NCBI GenBank assembly: GCA_022776785.1
Contig: JALFHA010000140.1
Coordinates: 1-7,116, forward strand
DNA: 7,116 nucleotides
Direction: 5' to 3'
Source: Clostridiales bacterium
GTDB taxonomy: Bacteria; Bacillota; Clostridia; Christensenellales; Aristaeellaceae
Within the stretch, counting starts at the first letter, position 1. Each line of letters starts with the position of its first letter. Positions 1-6,010 of this stretch are shown here, in pieces. The position numbers were made by a program, and so were the translations under genes. The notes under the pieces are model-generated. The model did no database searches, was not told where the DNA came from, and saw nothing but the letters and a program-made list of their open reading frames with translations.

Positions 1-87
1 GCCGCCGGGCAGATGGATTCTGTCCAGCATGTAGCCCACCGCCAGCGCGCACAGAAGGGTCAGCAGGAGCTGCGCCCCATGGCTCAT
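1..87 (-). CDS. AbrB-duplication-family membrane protein, N-terminal fragment
   Basis: Only the first 29 codons are inside the window; the gene continues beyond base 1. The translation begins MSHGAQLLLTLLCALAVGYM and continues LDRIHLPGG: one hydrophobic helix, then a short basic segment ending in LPGG. This resembles the start of the AbrB-duplication membrane proteins (the Pfam AbrB family, often mis-named ammonia monooxygenase or AbrB regulator), whose repeats follow a helix, R.LPxG pattern. I chose the ATG at 87-85 because GAGGTG at 99-94 lies six bases upstream of it. An in-frame ATG at 93-91 has GAGGTG directly against it and is less likely. The gene follows tctA on the same strand after 118 bases, so it is probably a fourth gene of the tct operon. 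From memory, such proteins sit next to Tct transporters in other genomes. The family call rests on 29 residues and is tentative. Confidence 0.5.
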   Translation of the reverse strand, partial: MSHGAQLLLTLLCALAVGYMLDRIHLPGG

Positions 88-131
88 GACCATCACCTCG
101 CTGTTTAACGGATTCTTAACGGTTCGGATTT

Positions 132-165
132 GCCGATGCGCCTGCCGACTGGCAGGCGCACCGGC
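132..165 (-). other. 15-bp intercistronic hairpin between tctA and abrB-like gene
   Basis: On the minus-strand RNA, 165-151 pairs with 146-132 around a four-base loop. Ten bases (TGCGCCTGCC with GGCAGGCGCA) pair perfectly, and the outer part adds five more pairs including one G-U wobble. Read on the plus strand the same position is an A-C mismatch, so the full stem suits minus-strand RNA, the direction of the operon. The sequence after the stem on the minus strand is not U-rich (it continues AAATCC after the arm), so this is unlikely to be a simple intrinsic terminator. A processing, mRNA-stabilising or partial attenuation element is more likely. Confidence 0.6.
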
Positions 166-180
166 TGATCCATGAAGAAG

Positions 181-200
181 CGAATCGTCTCGCCGATTCG
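181..200 (-). other. 7-bp hairpin just after the tctA stop
   Basis: CGAATCG (200-194 on the minus strand) pairs with CGATTCG (187-181) around a six-base loop. It starts five bases after the tctA stop codon and is followed on the minus strand by a short pyrimidine run, CTTCTTC. It could be a weak terminator or a 3' end protecting hairpin for the tctCBA message. It forms a tandem pair with the 15-bp stem at 132-165. Confidence 0.4.
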
Positions 201-205
201 GTCAA

Positions 206-1717
206 TCAGGCCTTCTTCTTCTTGAGCAGCGGCATGATGATCGGGCTGAGCAGCAGCACGAGGCACCCGAGGATCAGGACGCCGGCGATCGGATGCTGCA
301 CCGGGCTGCACATCGCAAAGATGTTCGCCTTGCTCATCAGGTAGCCGCGGGAGAAGTTCTGCTCGCACATGTTGCCCAGCACCAGGCCCAGAACGATGGC
401 GGCGCTGTTGAGGTGGCAGGCGCGAACGATCAGGCCCAGCACGCCGGCCAGCACCATGATCTGCACGCTGGTGGCGGACATCTGGTCGCCGTAGGTGCCG
501 ATGAGCGCCAGCATGAGGATGATCGGTCCGAGGTAGGAATACGGAATGGCCAGGATCTGCGCGAACACCTTCGCGATGCCCATGGCGACGATGACCATCA
601 GGATGTTGGTGACGATCATGGTCATGAAGGTCGCGGACAGGTAGGTCGGCTGGTTGGTCAGCAGCAGCGGTCCAAGCTGGACGCCCTTGAGCGTCAGCGC
701 GGACATCATGACCGCAGCGGCGTTGCCGCCCGGGATGCCCAGGGAGAGCAGCGGCACCATCGCGCCGCCGGTCGCGGCGTTGTTGGAGGCCTCAGAGGCG
801 GCGATGCCGTCGATGATGCCCGTGCCAAACTTCTCCGGATACTTGGAGAGCTTCGTCTCCATCGTGTAGCACATGAAGGAAGCGATGGTCGCGCCGGCAC
901 CCGGCAGGATGCCGACCACGGTGCCGACCACGGAGCAACGCAGCAGCGTCCACTTGATGGACAGCAGCTCCTTGAGCGAGGGCATCTTGGTGTTGACCTT
1001 GCCGCCGGTGACGCCGTCCTCGGCGGAGATGCGCTTTTTCTTCGGGTCGGTCTGCTTGAAGACCTCGGTCACTGCGAACAGACCGATGAGCACCGGGATC
1101 ATGTCGATGCCGGCGAGCAGCTCGCGGCTGCCGAAGGTCAGGCGCTGCACGGCGTACATCTTGTCCTGACCGACGCAGGCGAGCAGCAGGCCGAGCAGAC
1201 CGGAGATGATGCAGGTGAGGATGTGATCGCTGTCCAGGCACGTCAGAATGGACAGGCCCATGAAAGTCACGGCGAACAGGTCGCTCGGGCCGAACTGGAG
1301 GGCCGCCTTCGTCAGCGGCTGGGACAGCAGGAACATCGCCACAGCGGAGACGAGGCCGCCGATGGCGGAGGCCAGCAGCGCCACGCCGAGGGCCTTGCCC
1401 GCCTCGCCGCGCTGGGCCATCGGATAGCCGTCAAACGTCGTCGGCGCGGAGGACGGCACGCCCGGAATCTTGAACAGAATGGCCGTGATCGAGCCGCCGG
1501 TGATGGACGAGCAGTAAATGGCCGTCAGGAAGATGATGGCCGGAATCGGCTCCATCGTGTAGGTAAAGGTCAGGCCGAGGGCCACTGCCATCGTCGCGGA
1601 AACACCCGGCAGTGCGCCGAAGATCGTGCCCAGCACGATTGCAAGACAGACCATGAAGAACATGCCGGGATTGAAGACCGCCGCCAGACCGGAGGCAAGA
1701 AGTTCACCCATACTCAT
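206..1717 (-). CDS. tctA: Tripartite tricarboxylate transporter, large permease subunit TctA
   Basis: 503 residues, the normal length for TctA, the polytopic membrane subunit that forms the transport path and works with TctB and the receptor TctC, usually by cation symport. The translation is hydrophobic throughout with many membrane segments. It shows the internal duplication of the family: GALPGVSATMAVAL at residues 34-47 and GILPGAGATIASFM at 269-282, each followed by a conserved loop (KIPGVPSSAPTTFDGYPMAQ from 83; SLGIPGG at 325-331). A charged cytoplasmic stretch lies around 221-256, and the tail ends in five lysines within six residues. The start MSMGEL is preceded by AGGAGG at 1733-1728, ten bases upstream; the ATG two codons later is possible. 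The gene begins 19 bases after the tctB stop, so the two are probably cotranscribed. Substrate cannot be read from the permease. Citrate is inferred from the citXG and citC neighbours. Confidence 0.95.
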   Translation of the reverse strand: MSMGELLASGLAAVFNPGMFFMVCLAIVLGTIFGALPGVSATMAVALGLTFTYTMEPIPAIIFLTAIYCSSITGGSITAILFKIPGVPSSAPTTFDGYPMAQRGEAGKALGVALLASAIGGLVSAVAMFLLSQPLTKAALQFGPSDLFAVTFMGLSILTCLDSDHILTCIISGLLGLLLACVGQDKMYAVQRLTFGSRELLAGIDMIPVLIGLFAVTEVFKQTDPKKKRISAEDGVTGGKVNTKMPSLKELLSIKWTLLRCSVVGTVVGILPGAGATIASFMCYTMETKLSKYPEKFGTGIIDGIAASEASNNAATGGAMVPLLSLGIPGGNAAAVMMSALTLKGVQLGPLLLTNQPTYLSATFMTMIVTNILMVIVAMGIAKVFAQILAIPYSYLGPIILMLALIGTYGDQMSATSVQIMVLAGVLGLIVRACHLNSAAIVLGLVLGNMCEQNFSRGYLMSKANIFAMCSPVQHPIAGVLILGCLVLLLSPIIMPLLKKKKA

Positions 1718-1736
1718 AATACTGCCGCCTCCTCAC

Positions 1737-2279
1737 TTAAAAGATGTTCTTGACCGCGCCGACGATAGACTCCAGCCACAGCGCGAAGTTGCGCAGGAAG
1801 CCGATCGTGCCGCGCGGCAGGTTGACGCTGAGCATACCGCTGAAGATGATGTAGAGCACCAGCGTGATGCACACCGAGGCAATCGCCAGCCGGACGAGGT
1901 TCCTTTCGCCCAGCAGCATGCCGTAGAAGAACAGCACCAGCAGCGAGGTCACCATGAAGCCGAGCGTCTCCAGCAGCAGGGCAGCCGCCACCATGATGAT
2001 GATGCCCAGAAACTGCTTGCTCTTGAGGAAGGTGGGAATGCTCTTTACAAATGCCGGCAGCGTAAACGCCGGGTTGCCCTTGTTCTTCCTGATGATCTTG
2101 ATGATGTTGATAATCAGGCAGATTTCCAGCAGAATGATGATCGTCTTGGGCCACACATCCGGCTGAAGCACGAAGGGGTTCTTGGCCACCTTCGCAGGCA
2201 CCGCCGCCTCCAGCACATGCGTAAAGAACGTGAAGCCAAGGAAGATGAAGAGCAGAATGTTGATAATCAATTCAAACAC
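1737..2279 (-). CDS. tctB: Tripartite tricarboxylate transporter, small membrane subunit TctB
   Basis: About 180 residues with four or five hydrophobic segments (approximately residues 4-20, 45-63, 90-123 as one or two helices, and 129-150), the usual TctB plan. The C-terminal NLPRG (153-157), just after the last helix, is typical of the family. TctB is the small integral subunit that pairs with TctA; its exact role is poorly defined. The reading frame is open upstream to an ATG at 2324, but the extra 15 residues (MPCGRICITKRSCGT) are polar, Cys-rich and unlike a TctB start. A GTG at 2279-2277 has AAAAGGAG ten bases upstream, the same spacing as at tctA, so I take GTG as the start. The gene lies between tctC and tctA on the same strand, in the usual order receptor, small subunit, permease. 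Confidence 0.9.
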   Translation of the reverse strand: MFELIINILLFIFLGFTFFTHVLEAAVPAKVAKNPFVLQPDVWPKTIIILLEICLIINIIKIIRKNKGNPAFTLPAFVKSIPTFLKSKQFLGIIIMVAAALLLETLGFMVTSLLVLFFYGMLLGERNLVRLAIASVCITLVLYIIFSGMLSVNLPRGTIGFLRNFALWLESIVGAVKNIF

Positions 2280-2289
2280 AGTGCCGCAA

Positions 2290-2297
2290 CTCCTTTT
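2290..2297 (-). promoter_or_regulatory. Ribosome binding site that sets the tctB start
   Basis: AAAAGGAG on the minus strand, ten bases before the GTG at 2279-2277. It lies inside the upstream extension of the open frame, which argues that translation begins at the GTG rather than at the ATG at 2324. Confidence 0.7.
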
Positions 2298-2374
2298 TGT
2301 TATGCAAATCCTTCCGCAGGGCACCGGCCCAGGGCATGAAGCGGCAGGACTTGCATGGTTTCGTCGGTGATGAG

Positions 2375-2391
2375 ACCGGCATCATGCCGGT
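2375..2391 (-). other. 7-bp hairpin upstream of tctB
   Basis: A perfect palindrome: ACCGGCA and TGCCGGT around a three-base loop. It lies five bases beyond the larger hairpin at 2397-2427 in the tctC/tctB gap, so the two would form side by side on the tctC-tctB transcript. No U tract follows on the minus strand, so termination here is doubtful. Confidence 0.5.
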
Positions 2392-2396
2392 GATTT

Positions 2397-2427
2397 AGGA
2401 AAGAGGGAGATGTTCCCCCTCTTTCCT
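2397..2427 (-). terminator. 11-bp hairpin after tctC, possible attenuator or mRNA stabiliser
   Basis: AGGAAAGAGGG and CCCTCTTTCCT form a perfect 11-bp stem with a nine-base loop, starting 45 bases after the tctC stop. After the stem the minus strand reads AAATCAC, with no U tract, so it is not a classical intrinsic terminator. Hairpins in this position, between a binding-protein gene and its membrane-subunit genes, commonly protect the upstream message and lower expression of the downstream genes. That fits a receptor needed in excess over TctB and TctA. The structure is seen; the role is inferred. Confidence 0.5.
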
Positions 2428-2472
2428 GTCAATTTTCGTTCAGAATCCGCGAAGGCTTCGCCGGAATTCCGA

Positions 2473-3465
2473 TTACTTCAGGTCGTCGTAATCCTTGACG
2501 AGGGTGCCCTGCTCGAGCATGTAGTCGTGCAGATCCTTGTACTCGTTCTGGCAGAAGGCGACGGTCTCCTCACCCGGAGCCGGGATCGGGCGCTCGTCAT
2601 ACGCAGCGTTGTGGGTGAATTCCTTCCAGGAATCGGACTGCTTGGCCTGCTCAATGGCGGCGACCAGCGCGTCAATAGCCTCCTGCGGGGTGCCGGACTT
2701 GGCGAAGATGCCGCGCCACGGGCCCATCACGGAATTGATGCCGTTCTCAACGGAGCACTGCATGTCGGGCGCGATGCTCATGCGGTTCTCGCACAGCGCG
2801 AGGATCGGCACGATGTCGCCGGACTCAACCAGGCCCGCGATGTCGTCCCAGCCGCAGACGTAGAGGTCGCAGTGGCCGCCGACAAGCGCGGAGTTCGCAT
2901 CTGAGCCAGAGGAGTACGGGATCTCCATCAGGTCGAGGCCCTCGGTGGCCTGCGCCAGAGAAGCGCCGTCCACGCCGGTGGCCGTCAGCATCGCGACGGA
3001 AACCTCGAACGGATGCTCAGCGATGTACGCCTGGAGCTCAGCCCAGTTGGTGACGCCGAACTTGTCCATGGAGATCTTGGAGGCCACGATGGCGTTGATG
3101 GAGTGCACCAGCACGTCCACGCACTGGAACTCGGTCTTGAAGTCCATCGAGGTGTTGCCCAGCATGTCCTGAATGTAGAGGGACTGCGTGCCGAGCATGA
3201 AGGTGTAGCCGTCAGCCGGCTGCTTGTAGGTGTACTCGACGCCGTTGACGCCGGAGCCGCCTTCCACGTTCACAACCTCAACCGGAACGCCGAGGATGTC
3301 CTGAAGCAGGGCCGCCATCGGGCGCAGGGTGGAGTCAGCGCCGCCGCCGACGCCCCACGGGCAGACGAGATCGATCTTGCGCTCGAACTTGAATTCGGCG
3401 CTGGCGCCCACGGCCACAGCCACGAGCAGCACGAGAGACAGAGCGAGACATACCAGCTTCTTCAT
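2473..3465 (-). CDS. tctC: Tripartite tricarboxylate transporter receptor TctC (Bug family)
   Basis: 330 residues, the usual length for Bug-family solute receptors, which bind the substrate outside the membrane and deliver it to TctA/TctB. The N-terminus is a Sec signal: MKK, a hydrophobic core at 4-20, and a signal peptidase I site ASA at 21-23. There is no lipobox cysteine; Cys6 has KLV before it and sits too early. The mature protein shows the family features in order: PWGVGGGADS (36-45, ligand-binding loop), the segment GVNGVEYTYKQPADGYTF (72-89) followed by MLGTQ (90-94), and a second-lobe segment with YSSGSDANSALVGG (184-197) and WDD (206-208). The start has AAGGAGG seven bases upstream. 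tctC is the first gene of the operon, divergent from the LysR gene. A citrate-like ligand is inferred from neighbours only; Bug proteins also bind amino acids, vitamins and aromatic acids. Confidence 0.93.
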   Translation of the reverse strand: MKKLVCLALSLVLLVAVAVGASAEFKFERKIDLVCPWGVGGGADSTLRPMAALLQDILGVPVEVVNVEGGSGVNGVEYTYKQPADGYTFMLGTQSLYIQDMLGNTSMDFKTEFQCVDVLVHSINAIVASKISMDKFGVTNWAELQAYIAEHPFEVSVAMLTATGVDGASLAQATEGLDLMEIPYSSGSDANSALVGGHCDLYVCGWDDIAGLVESGDIVPILALCENRMSIAPDMQCSVENGINSVMGPWRGIFAKSGTPQEAIDALVAAIEQAKQSDSWKEFTHNAAYDERPIPAPGEETVAFCQNEYKDLHDYMLEQGTLVKDYDDLK

Positions 3466-3492
3466 AAGGGTACCTCCTTTTTTATCTTGTAA

Positions 3493-3509
3493 CCGGGATC
3501 GCCTCCCGG
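3493..3509 (-). other. Leader hairpin near the tctC ribosome binding site
   Basis: CCGGGA and TCCCGG pair around a five-base loop. The stem ends 13 bases before the AAGGAGG of tctC on the minus strand, separated by an A-rich unpaired stretch. It leaves the binding site exposed and may stabilise the message or block nuclease entry. Confidence 0.45.
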
Positions 3510-3529
3510 CTCAAGTAACAAAGAGAATT

Positions 3530-3568
3530 GCGCAAAAGCTCCGAATTGACCGTCCAAACTTCTTGCGC
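3530..3568 (-). other. Bulged 9-bp hairpin in the tctC leader
   Basis: On the minus strand GCGCAA (3568-3563), a bulged G, then AAG (3561-3559) pair with CTT TTGCGC (3538-3530), enclosing a 20-base loop. It begins roughly seven bases after the inferred transcription start and is followed by the second hairpin at 3493-3509, so most of the leader is structured. The same bases contain the palindrome TTGCGCAA (3528-3535), which could also be a protein site. Confidence 0.4.
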
Positions 3569-3581
3569 TTTTGATAGACAC

Positions 3582-3610
3582 ATGATAAACTAAATCTGCC
3601 CATAATGCAA
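3582..3610 (-). promoter_or_regulatory. Predicted promoter of tctCBA
   Basis: On the minus strand TTGCAT (3610-3605) and TATCAT (3587-3582) are separated by exactly 17 bases. The -10 matches consensus at five of six positions; the -35 matches only its first three, as expected if an activator helps. The inferred start near 3575 gives a leader of about 110 bases before tctC. Confidence 0.5.
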
Positions 3611-3632
3611 ATACTGTTTTTTATATGGATAA

Positions 3633-3650
3633 CATAAATTTTCACTTATG
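3633..3650. promoter_or_regulatory. Candidate LysR-type operator
   Basis: CATAA (3633-3637) and TTATG (3646-3650) form an inverted repeat with an eight-base AT-rich spacer. Its centre lies about 66 bases upstream of the inferred tctC start, the usual place of the LysR recognition site, and 37-54 bases upstream of the lysR start codon, where it could also serve autorepression. A further CATAA at 3601-3605 overlaps the tctC -35, where an activation half-site would be. The spacing is one base longer than the textbook T-N11-A box, so the assignment is tentative. Confidence 0.35.
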
Positions 3651-3672
3651 GCATATCCGACCACCGATACAG

Positions 3673-3678
3673 AAGGAG
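3673..3678 (+). promoter_or_regulatory. Ribosome binding site that sets the lysR start
   Basis: AAGGAG, eight bases before the ATG at 3687. The frame is open from an earlier ATG at 3648, but that one has no such site and would add 13 residues not found ahead of LysR helix-turn-helix domains. Confidence 0.7.
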
Positions 3679-3686
3679 CGGTTTCC

Positions 3687-4613
3687 ATGAATTTCAAGCA
3701 CATCAGCTATGTCATGACCGTCCTGCGCGAGGGCTCCATCACCGCGGCCAGCAAGAAGCTCTTCGTCTCCCAGCCTGCGCTCTCGCAGACAATCAAGCAG
3801 ATCGAGCAGGATCTGGGCGCGCCCATCTTTGACCGGAACACCGACCCCATCTCCCTGACCTGCGCCGGGCAGAAGTATGTGGAAGCCGCCCAGCGGATGC
3901 TGGACATCGAGCGCAACCTGCGCGCTGAAATCGCGGAAACAAAAAAGGAGATCCACGGGCGTATCCGCCTGGGCATCTCCGTTCAGCGCGGGCTGCAAAT
4001 CCTGCCGCTGGTCGTGCCGGAGCTCTCCCGGCAGTATCCCTACATCAAGCTGGAGCTGGTAGAGCAGGGCAGCGCCACGCTTGAGCGCCTGACCGCCGAG
4101 GGCCAGTGCGACCTCTCGCTCATCACCACCAGCGAAAAGCCCAACCGCCTGCGCTATGTGCTCATCGAGAACGAGGAGCTGGTGCTCATGGCCTCCCGCT
4201 CCACCGACCTTGCGCACCGCTTTGCCGACGGCGAGCCGATTGAAATCACCGAGGCGCGGGACGAGCGCTTCGTCTCCATGCGCGAGGGGCACAGCGTGCG
4301 CACCATACAGGACAGGCTCTTTGAGCGCCATCACCTCTCCCCCACCATCCTCATGGAAACCAACAACATGGAGGCGGGCAAGCACGTCGCCGCGCGCGCC
4401 AACGCCGTCATGCTCATCCCGCACGTCTACATCACCAATTCGCTTGACCTGCAGTACCGCATCCAGTGCCACCCCATCCTCAACAACGATTATGAGCGGC
4501 ACTTCTACCTCTGCTACCGCCAGGGGATGCACCTGACCCGCTACATGGAGGATTTCGTGCGCATCGTCTGCGAGAAGCTCGCCGTCCCCTTCAATCTGCC
4601 GGGCGAGGATTAA
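3687..4613 (+). CDS. LysR-family transcriptional regulator
   Basis: 308 residues from MNFKHISYVMTVLREG, the normal LysR size. Residues 1-60 form the winged helix-turn-helix DNA-binding domain, with the typical recognition region GSITAASKKLFVSQPALSQT (17-36) followed by IKQIEQDLGAPIFDR. A linker helix follows around 61-90, then the effector-binding domain from GRIRLGIS (91-98) to the C-terminus. LysR proteins usually act as tetramers, activate a divergent target when a pathway metabolite binds, and repress their own gene. Here the divergent target is tctCBA and the convergent neighbour is citXG, so a citrate-type effector is a reasonable inference; it cannot be read from the sequence. The last base of the stop overlaps the citXG stop region: TTAA at 4610-4613 serves both genes. 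I saw no convincing plus-strand promoter in the AT-rich gap upstream, although one must lie there. Confidence 0.92.
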   Translation: MNFKHISYVMTVLREGSITAASKKLFVSQPALSQTIKQIEQDLGAPIFDRNTDPISLTCAGQKYVEAAQRMLDIERNLRAEIAETKKEIHGRIRLGISVQRGLQILPLVVPELSRQYPYIKLELVEQGSATLERLTAEGQCDLSLITTSEKPNRLRYVLIENEELVLMASRSTDLAHRFADGEPIEITEARDERFVSMREGHSVRTIQDRLFERHHLSPTILMETNNMEAGKHVAARANAVMLIPHVYITNSLDLQYRIQCHPILNNDYERHFYLCYRQGMHLTRYMEDFVRIVCEKLAVPFNLPGED

Positions 4614-6010
4614 CCCTCCATCCCCCGCGCCAGAAACGCGAGGGCCAGCATGTCCGCGCAGCCGCCGGGGCTGATGTTTGCGCGCGTGAGCTCCGCATCC
4701 CACGCCGAAAGCTCCCGGCGCAGCGCCTCCCCTTCGGCGCGCGCGTCAAAGCCCAGCGCGGCCAGCGAAGCCAGCAGACGCTCGTCAAGCGCCTGCGCCC
4801 GCGCGCGCAGCGCCCGCGCCGCCTCCATGCCGCCGCGTCGAATGGCGTTGGTATCCTCCGTGCGCGCCATCAGCGCGACCAGCGCGCACAGACCCGCATC
4901 GTTTTCGTCCATGCCCACCGCAAGCGCCTGAGCAAGGCGCGGCAGTGCGGCCTCCCGCACAGCCGGGAAGCCCTCCGCCGCCTCCCGGCGCACGCCGCCC
5001 ACGCCCGAGCGGGCGCACAGCGCCTCCCCGTGGCGCGGCGCATCCGGTCTGGCCTGCTGCATCTCCTGCGCCATGCGCGCGCGGGTCATCTCCCCGCAGC
5101 GGACAAGCGCCGCCTCCGCATCGCAGTGCGCCGGGTCAAAGCCCATGCCCAGCGCCGCGCAGGCGATGCCCAGCGAGAAGATTGCGCCGCGATGCGTGTT
5201 CACGCCGTCCGTAGCCGCGCGCATATCCGCCTCCGCCAGCAGCCCCGGCACGCGCAGCGCGTCAAAGCACGCCGCCGCGTCGCCGCCCCTGTGCGCAAGC
5301 CCTACGCGCGCGCACTGCTCAAAGTACGGCCGCAGCGCGCACGCGCTGTTGATGAAGGTGAACATGTCCATATCCCTGTGCGCGCCCGCGTTCGCCCTGT
5401 CCACCAGCCCCGGCTTGGGCGTCACGGCCACCTCGCACAGCAGCGCCCGCTGCGCCTGCTCGCCCACGCGATGCGCAAAGGCCTCCTCCTCATGCATGGC
5501 GATGAGCTTCATCGCGCGGTCAAAGAGCGCCTGCGCGCTGTGCGTCCTGCTGCGCGCGCACACCGGCGCAGGCTGCCCGCAGAGCAGGCAGCGCCGCGCG
5601 GGAAGCCCCACGTCCGTGCGCGAGAGCTTCATGCCGTCCGCACCGATGACATCTACGTCGAGCAGACGCCCCATCGCGCAGCCGTCCTCCAGCGCGCAGA
5701 GCCTGCGCTTGAGTTCCGACGCGTCCGCGCGCACACAGAACAGCGCCTCCGGCCCTGTCACCTCATGAATGGCGTGGGCAAAGAGCACCTCGTGCGGCGC
5801 GAGCACCGCGCGCACGCAGTCCTCCCCCCACGCGAACGCCCGCTCGATGGCCGGGTTGGTCTTCACCGGCCCGGCGATGTTCATCGTCAGACCCACGACC
5901 ACCGCGCCCGGGTGGCGCGCAAGCAGCAGCCTCTGCGCCTGCGCGCGCGCCTCCCTCGCCCGCATCATGTCCTGTACGCTGACTCCGGTCGTCTCCCTGT
6001 CCGTCTGCAT
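4610..6010 (-). CDS. citXG: CitX-CitG fusion: citrate lyase prosthetic-group synthase and transferase
   Basis: 466 residues with two domains. Residues about 12-175 match CitX, which transfers the phosphoribosyl-dephospho-CoA group to the acyl carrier subunit of citrate lyase: GRLLDVDV (114-121) is the conserved motif, and LPARRCLLCGQPAPVCA (136-152) closely resembles the E. coli CitX tail. Residues about 180-466 match CitG, which makes triphosphoribosyl-dephospho-CoA from ATP and dephospho-CoA: EVAVTPKPGLVDRANAGAHR (193-212), DGVNTHRGAIFSLG (268-281), DENDAGLCALVALMARTEDT (368-387) and ISPGGCADMLALA (446-458). Such fusions are known in other bacteria (for example Haemophilus CitXG). The start ATG at 6010 has GGGGAG seven bases upstream; Met15 is a less likely alternative. 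The protein is very rich in Ala and Arg and the DNA in GCG/CGC. Malonate decarboxylase enzymes (MdcB/MdcG) are related, but the CitX domain and adjacent citC favour citrate lyase. Confidence 0.93.
   Translation of the reverse strand: MQTDRETTGVSVQDMMRAREARAQAQRLLLARHPGAVVVGLTMNIAGPVKTNPAIERAFAWGEDCVRAVLAPHEVLFAHAIHEVTGPEALFCVRADASELKRRLCALEDGCAMGRLLDVDVIGADGMKLSRTDVGLPARRCLLCGQPAPVCARSRTHSAQALFDRAMKLIAMHEEEAFAHRVGEQAQRALLCEVAVTPKPGLVDRANAGAHRDMDMFTFINSACALRPYFEQCARVGLAHRGGDAAACFDALRVPGLLAEADMRAATDGVNTHRGAIFSLGIACAALGMGFDPAHCDAEAALVRCGEMTRARMAQEMQQARPDAPRHGEALCARSGVGGVRREAAEGFPAVREAALPRLAQALAVGMDENDAGLCALVALMARTEDTNAIRRGGMEAARALRARAQALDERLLASLAALGFDARAEGEALRRELSAWDAELTRANISPGGCADMLALAFLARGMEG

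Noticed and set aside
105..122. Direct repeat TTAACGG twice, 11 bases apart
   Set aside because: Only seven bases in an AT-rich patch before the abrB-like gene. One helical turn apart is attractive for a binding site, but there is no further copy or promoter context.
293..1753. Plus-strand open frame of 486 codons opposite tctA
   Set aside because: The translation is His, Gln, Arg and Asp rich with no family features. The opposite strand encodes a full-length TctA with the duplicated LPG motifs. Long antisense frames are expected at this GC content.
3642..4703. Minus-strand open frame of 353 codons opposite lysR
   Set aside because: It runs antisense through a clear LysR gene and past its end, has no recognisable motif, and its composition is that of a GC-rich shadow frame.
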